This document shows, in pieces, positions 4,557 to 5,179 of a stretch of DNA of 5,179 nucleotides. The DNA is from Chloroflexota bacterium. Its GTDB lineage: Bacteria > Chloroflexota > UBA6077 > FW602-bin22 > JACQUS01. The stretch lies in contig JACQUS010000011.1 in assembly GCA_016210125.1 (NCBI GenBank), positions 1-5,179 of the forward strand. The letters run 5' to 3'. The translations under genes were made by a program, and so were the position numbers. Below the pieces are notes generated by a model. The model did no database searches. It had not been told where the DNA came from and worked only from the letters and a program-made list of their open reading frames with translations. The first letter of the stretch is position 1. Every line of letters begins with the position of its first letter.

Positions 4557-5179
4557 TCAGGACGCCGCGCCGGCTGGCACCAGCTCGCGGACCTCGACCT
4601 TGAGCTCGCCGTCCGCGACGGTCGCCAGCACCGTGTCGCCGCCCTTCCACTTGCGCTGCAGCAAGCCGTCGGCCAACAGGTCCTCGATGTAGTTCTGGAT
4701 GACGCGGCGGAGCGGCCGGGCACCGAAGCTGGGATCGTAGCCGCGCGCCAGCAGCCAGTCCTTGGCCGCCTCGTCCACCTCGAGGGTGATCTCCTGCTCG
4801 GCGAGCTGCTTGCGCACGCGGTTGAGCATCAGGTCGACGATCTCGACCAGGTGCTCGCGCCCCAGCGCGTGGAAGACGACCGTCGCGTCCAGCCGGTTGA
4901 GGAACTCCGGCCGGAAGACGTTCTTCAGCTCGGTCGTGACCTTCTCCTTCATGCGCTCGTACTTCTCTTCGGCCGTCCTCGCCTCGTCCTTCTTGACGCG
5001 GAAGCCGGTTTGGACGTCGCGCTTGAGCAGGTCCGAGCCGACGTTGGACGTCATGATGATGATCGTGTTGCGGAAGTCGACCTTCCGGCCCTTGGCGTCG
5101 CTCAGGTGCCCGTCGTCCATGATCTGGAGCAGCATGTTGAAGACCTCGGGGTGGGCCTTCTCGATCTCATCCAGCAGGA
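4557..5179 (-). CDS. clpC: ClpC-type AAA+ unfoldase, C-terminal part (5' end outside window)
   Basis: This is the last 206 residues of an Hsp100 ATPase, the unfoldase that feeds proteins to ClpP. The fragment covers most of the second AAA+ module. It opens in Walker B (LLDEIEKAHPEVFN, fragment residues 1-14), then MDDGHLSDAKGRKVDFRNT (20-38), sensor 1 TSN (43-45), the Arg-finger segment FRPEFLNRLD (88-97, Arg95) and sensor 2 GARPLRR (152-158, Arg154). ClpC is preferred over ClpB because of VGSDLLKR, a GFRV segment and MKEKVTTELKNVFRPEF, which follow B. subtilis ClpC closely. The ClpP-contact loop, first AAA+ module and N-domain lie beyond the right edge. The stop is TGA at 4557-4559. An internal Met at 5135 is not the start, since the frame runs on to the edge. 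It converges on the SnoaL-like gene. Confidence 0.93.
   Translation of the reverse strand, partial: LLDEIEKAHPEVFNMLLQIMDDGHLSDAKGRKVDFRNTIIIMTSNVGSDLLKRDVQTGFRVKKDEARTAEEKYERMKEKVTTELKNVFRPEFLNRLDATVVFHALGREHLVEIVDLMLNRVRKQLAEQEITLEVDEAAKDWLLARGYDPSFGARPLRRVIQNYIEDLLADGLLQRKWKGGDTVLATVADGELKVEVRELVPAGAAS

Noticed and set aside
1..5179. CRISPR array, tRNA, rRNA, riboswitch, toxin-antitoxin or defence module
   Set aside because: No regular direct repeats, no tRNA-like arms or GGTTCGA-type T-loop, and no recognisable protein of those systems on either strand.

Overview
This is a GC-rich bacterial window with compact gene packing, strong third-position G/C bias and frequent GTG starts. The gene set (an acyl-CoA dehydrogenase, a ClpC-type AAA+ unfoldase, an HpcH/HpaI aldolase, small cupin and SnoaL-like proteins) and a CCCTCTCC...GGAGAGGG intergenic repeat would fit a Chloroflexota (Thermomicrobia-like) or actinobacterial chromosome. 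The taxonomic guess is inference only; no rRNA or other marker is present.

Layout. Positions 1-182 hold the 3' end of an acyl-CoA dehydrogenase (+). Converging on it is a two-gene minus-strand unit, transcribed from about 1990 leftwards: an O6-alkylguanine-DNA alkyltransferase (ogt type, 1962-1456), then an MFS exporter of the AraJ/DHA1 kind (1465-251). Their reading frames overlap by 10 bp. The 87-bp gap at 1963-2049 is a divergent promoter region. It carries a good -10 box and a 14-bp inverted repeat that could be an operator.

On the plus strand, a small single-domain cupin (2050-2382) is followed after 3 nt by a class II pyruvate-dependent aldolase of the HpcH/HpaI family (2386-3147). The two look translationally coupled. 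All the expected catalytic and metal-binding residues of the aldolase are visible. The aldolase acts on a 2-oxo acid aldol; the true substrate cannot be read from the sequence.

From 3148 to 4034 there is no intact gene. The first part (about 3185-3296) contains two perfect hairpins, one in a REP-like repeat. The rest looks like worn accessory DNA, ending with a decayed IS5-family transposase N-terminus at 3729. After it comes a SnoaL-like (NTF2-fold) protein (4035-4454) with softer codon bias than the aldolase. A 12-bp perfect hairpin at 4490-4520 separates it from the convergent C-terminal part of a ClpC ATPase (minus, running off the right edge).

How they work together: the only clear functional unit is cupin plus aldolase. 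The alkyltransferase and exporter are co-transcribed but have no obvious shared pathway. I see no CRISPR array, tRNA, rRNA, phage module or clearly new defence system. The most notable points are the shared divergent promoter with its palindrome and the relic-bearing stretch in front of the SnoaL-like gene.
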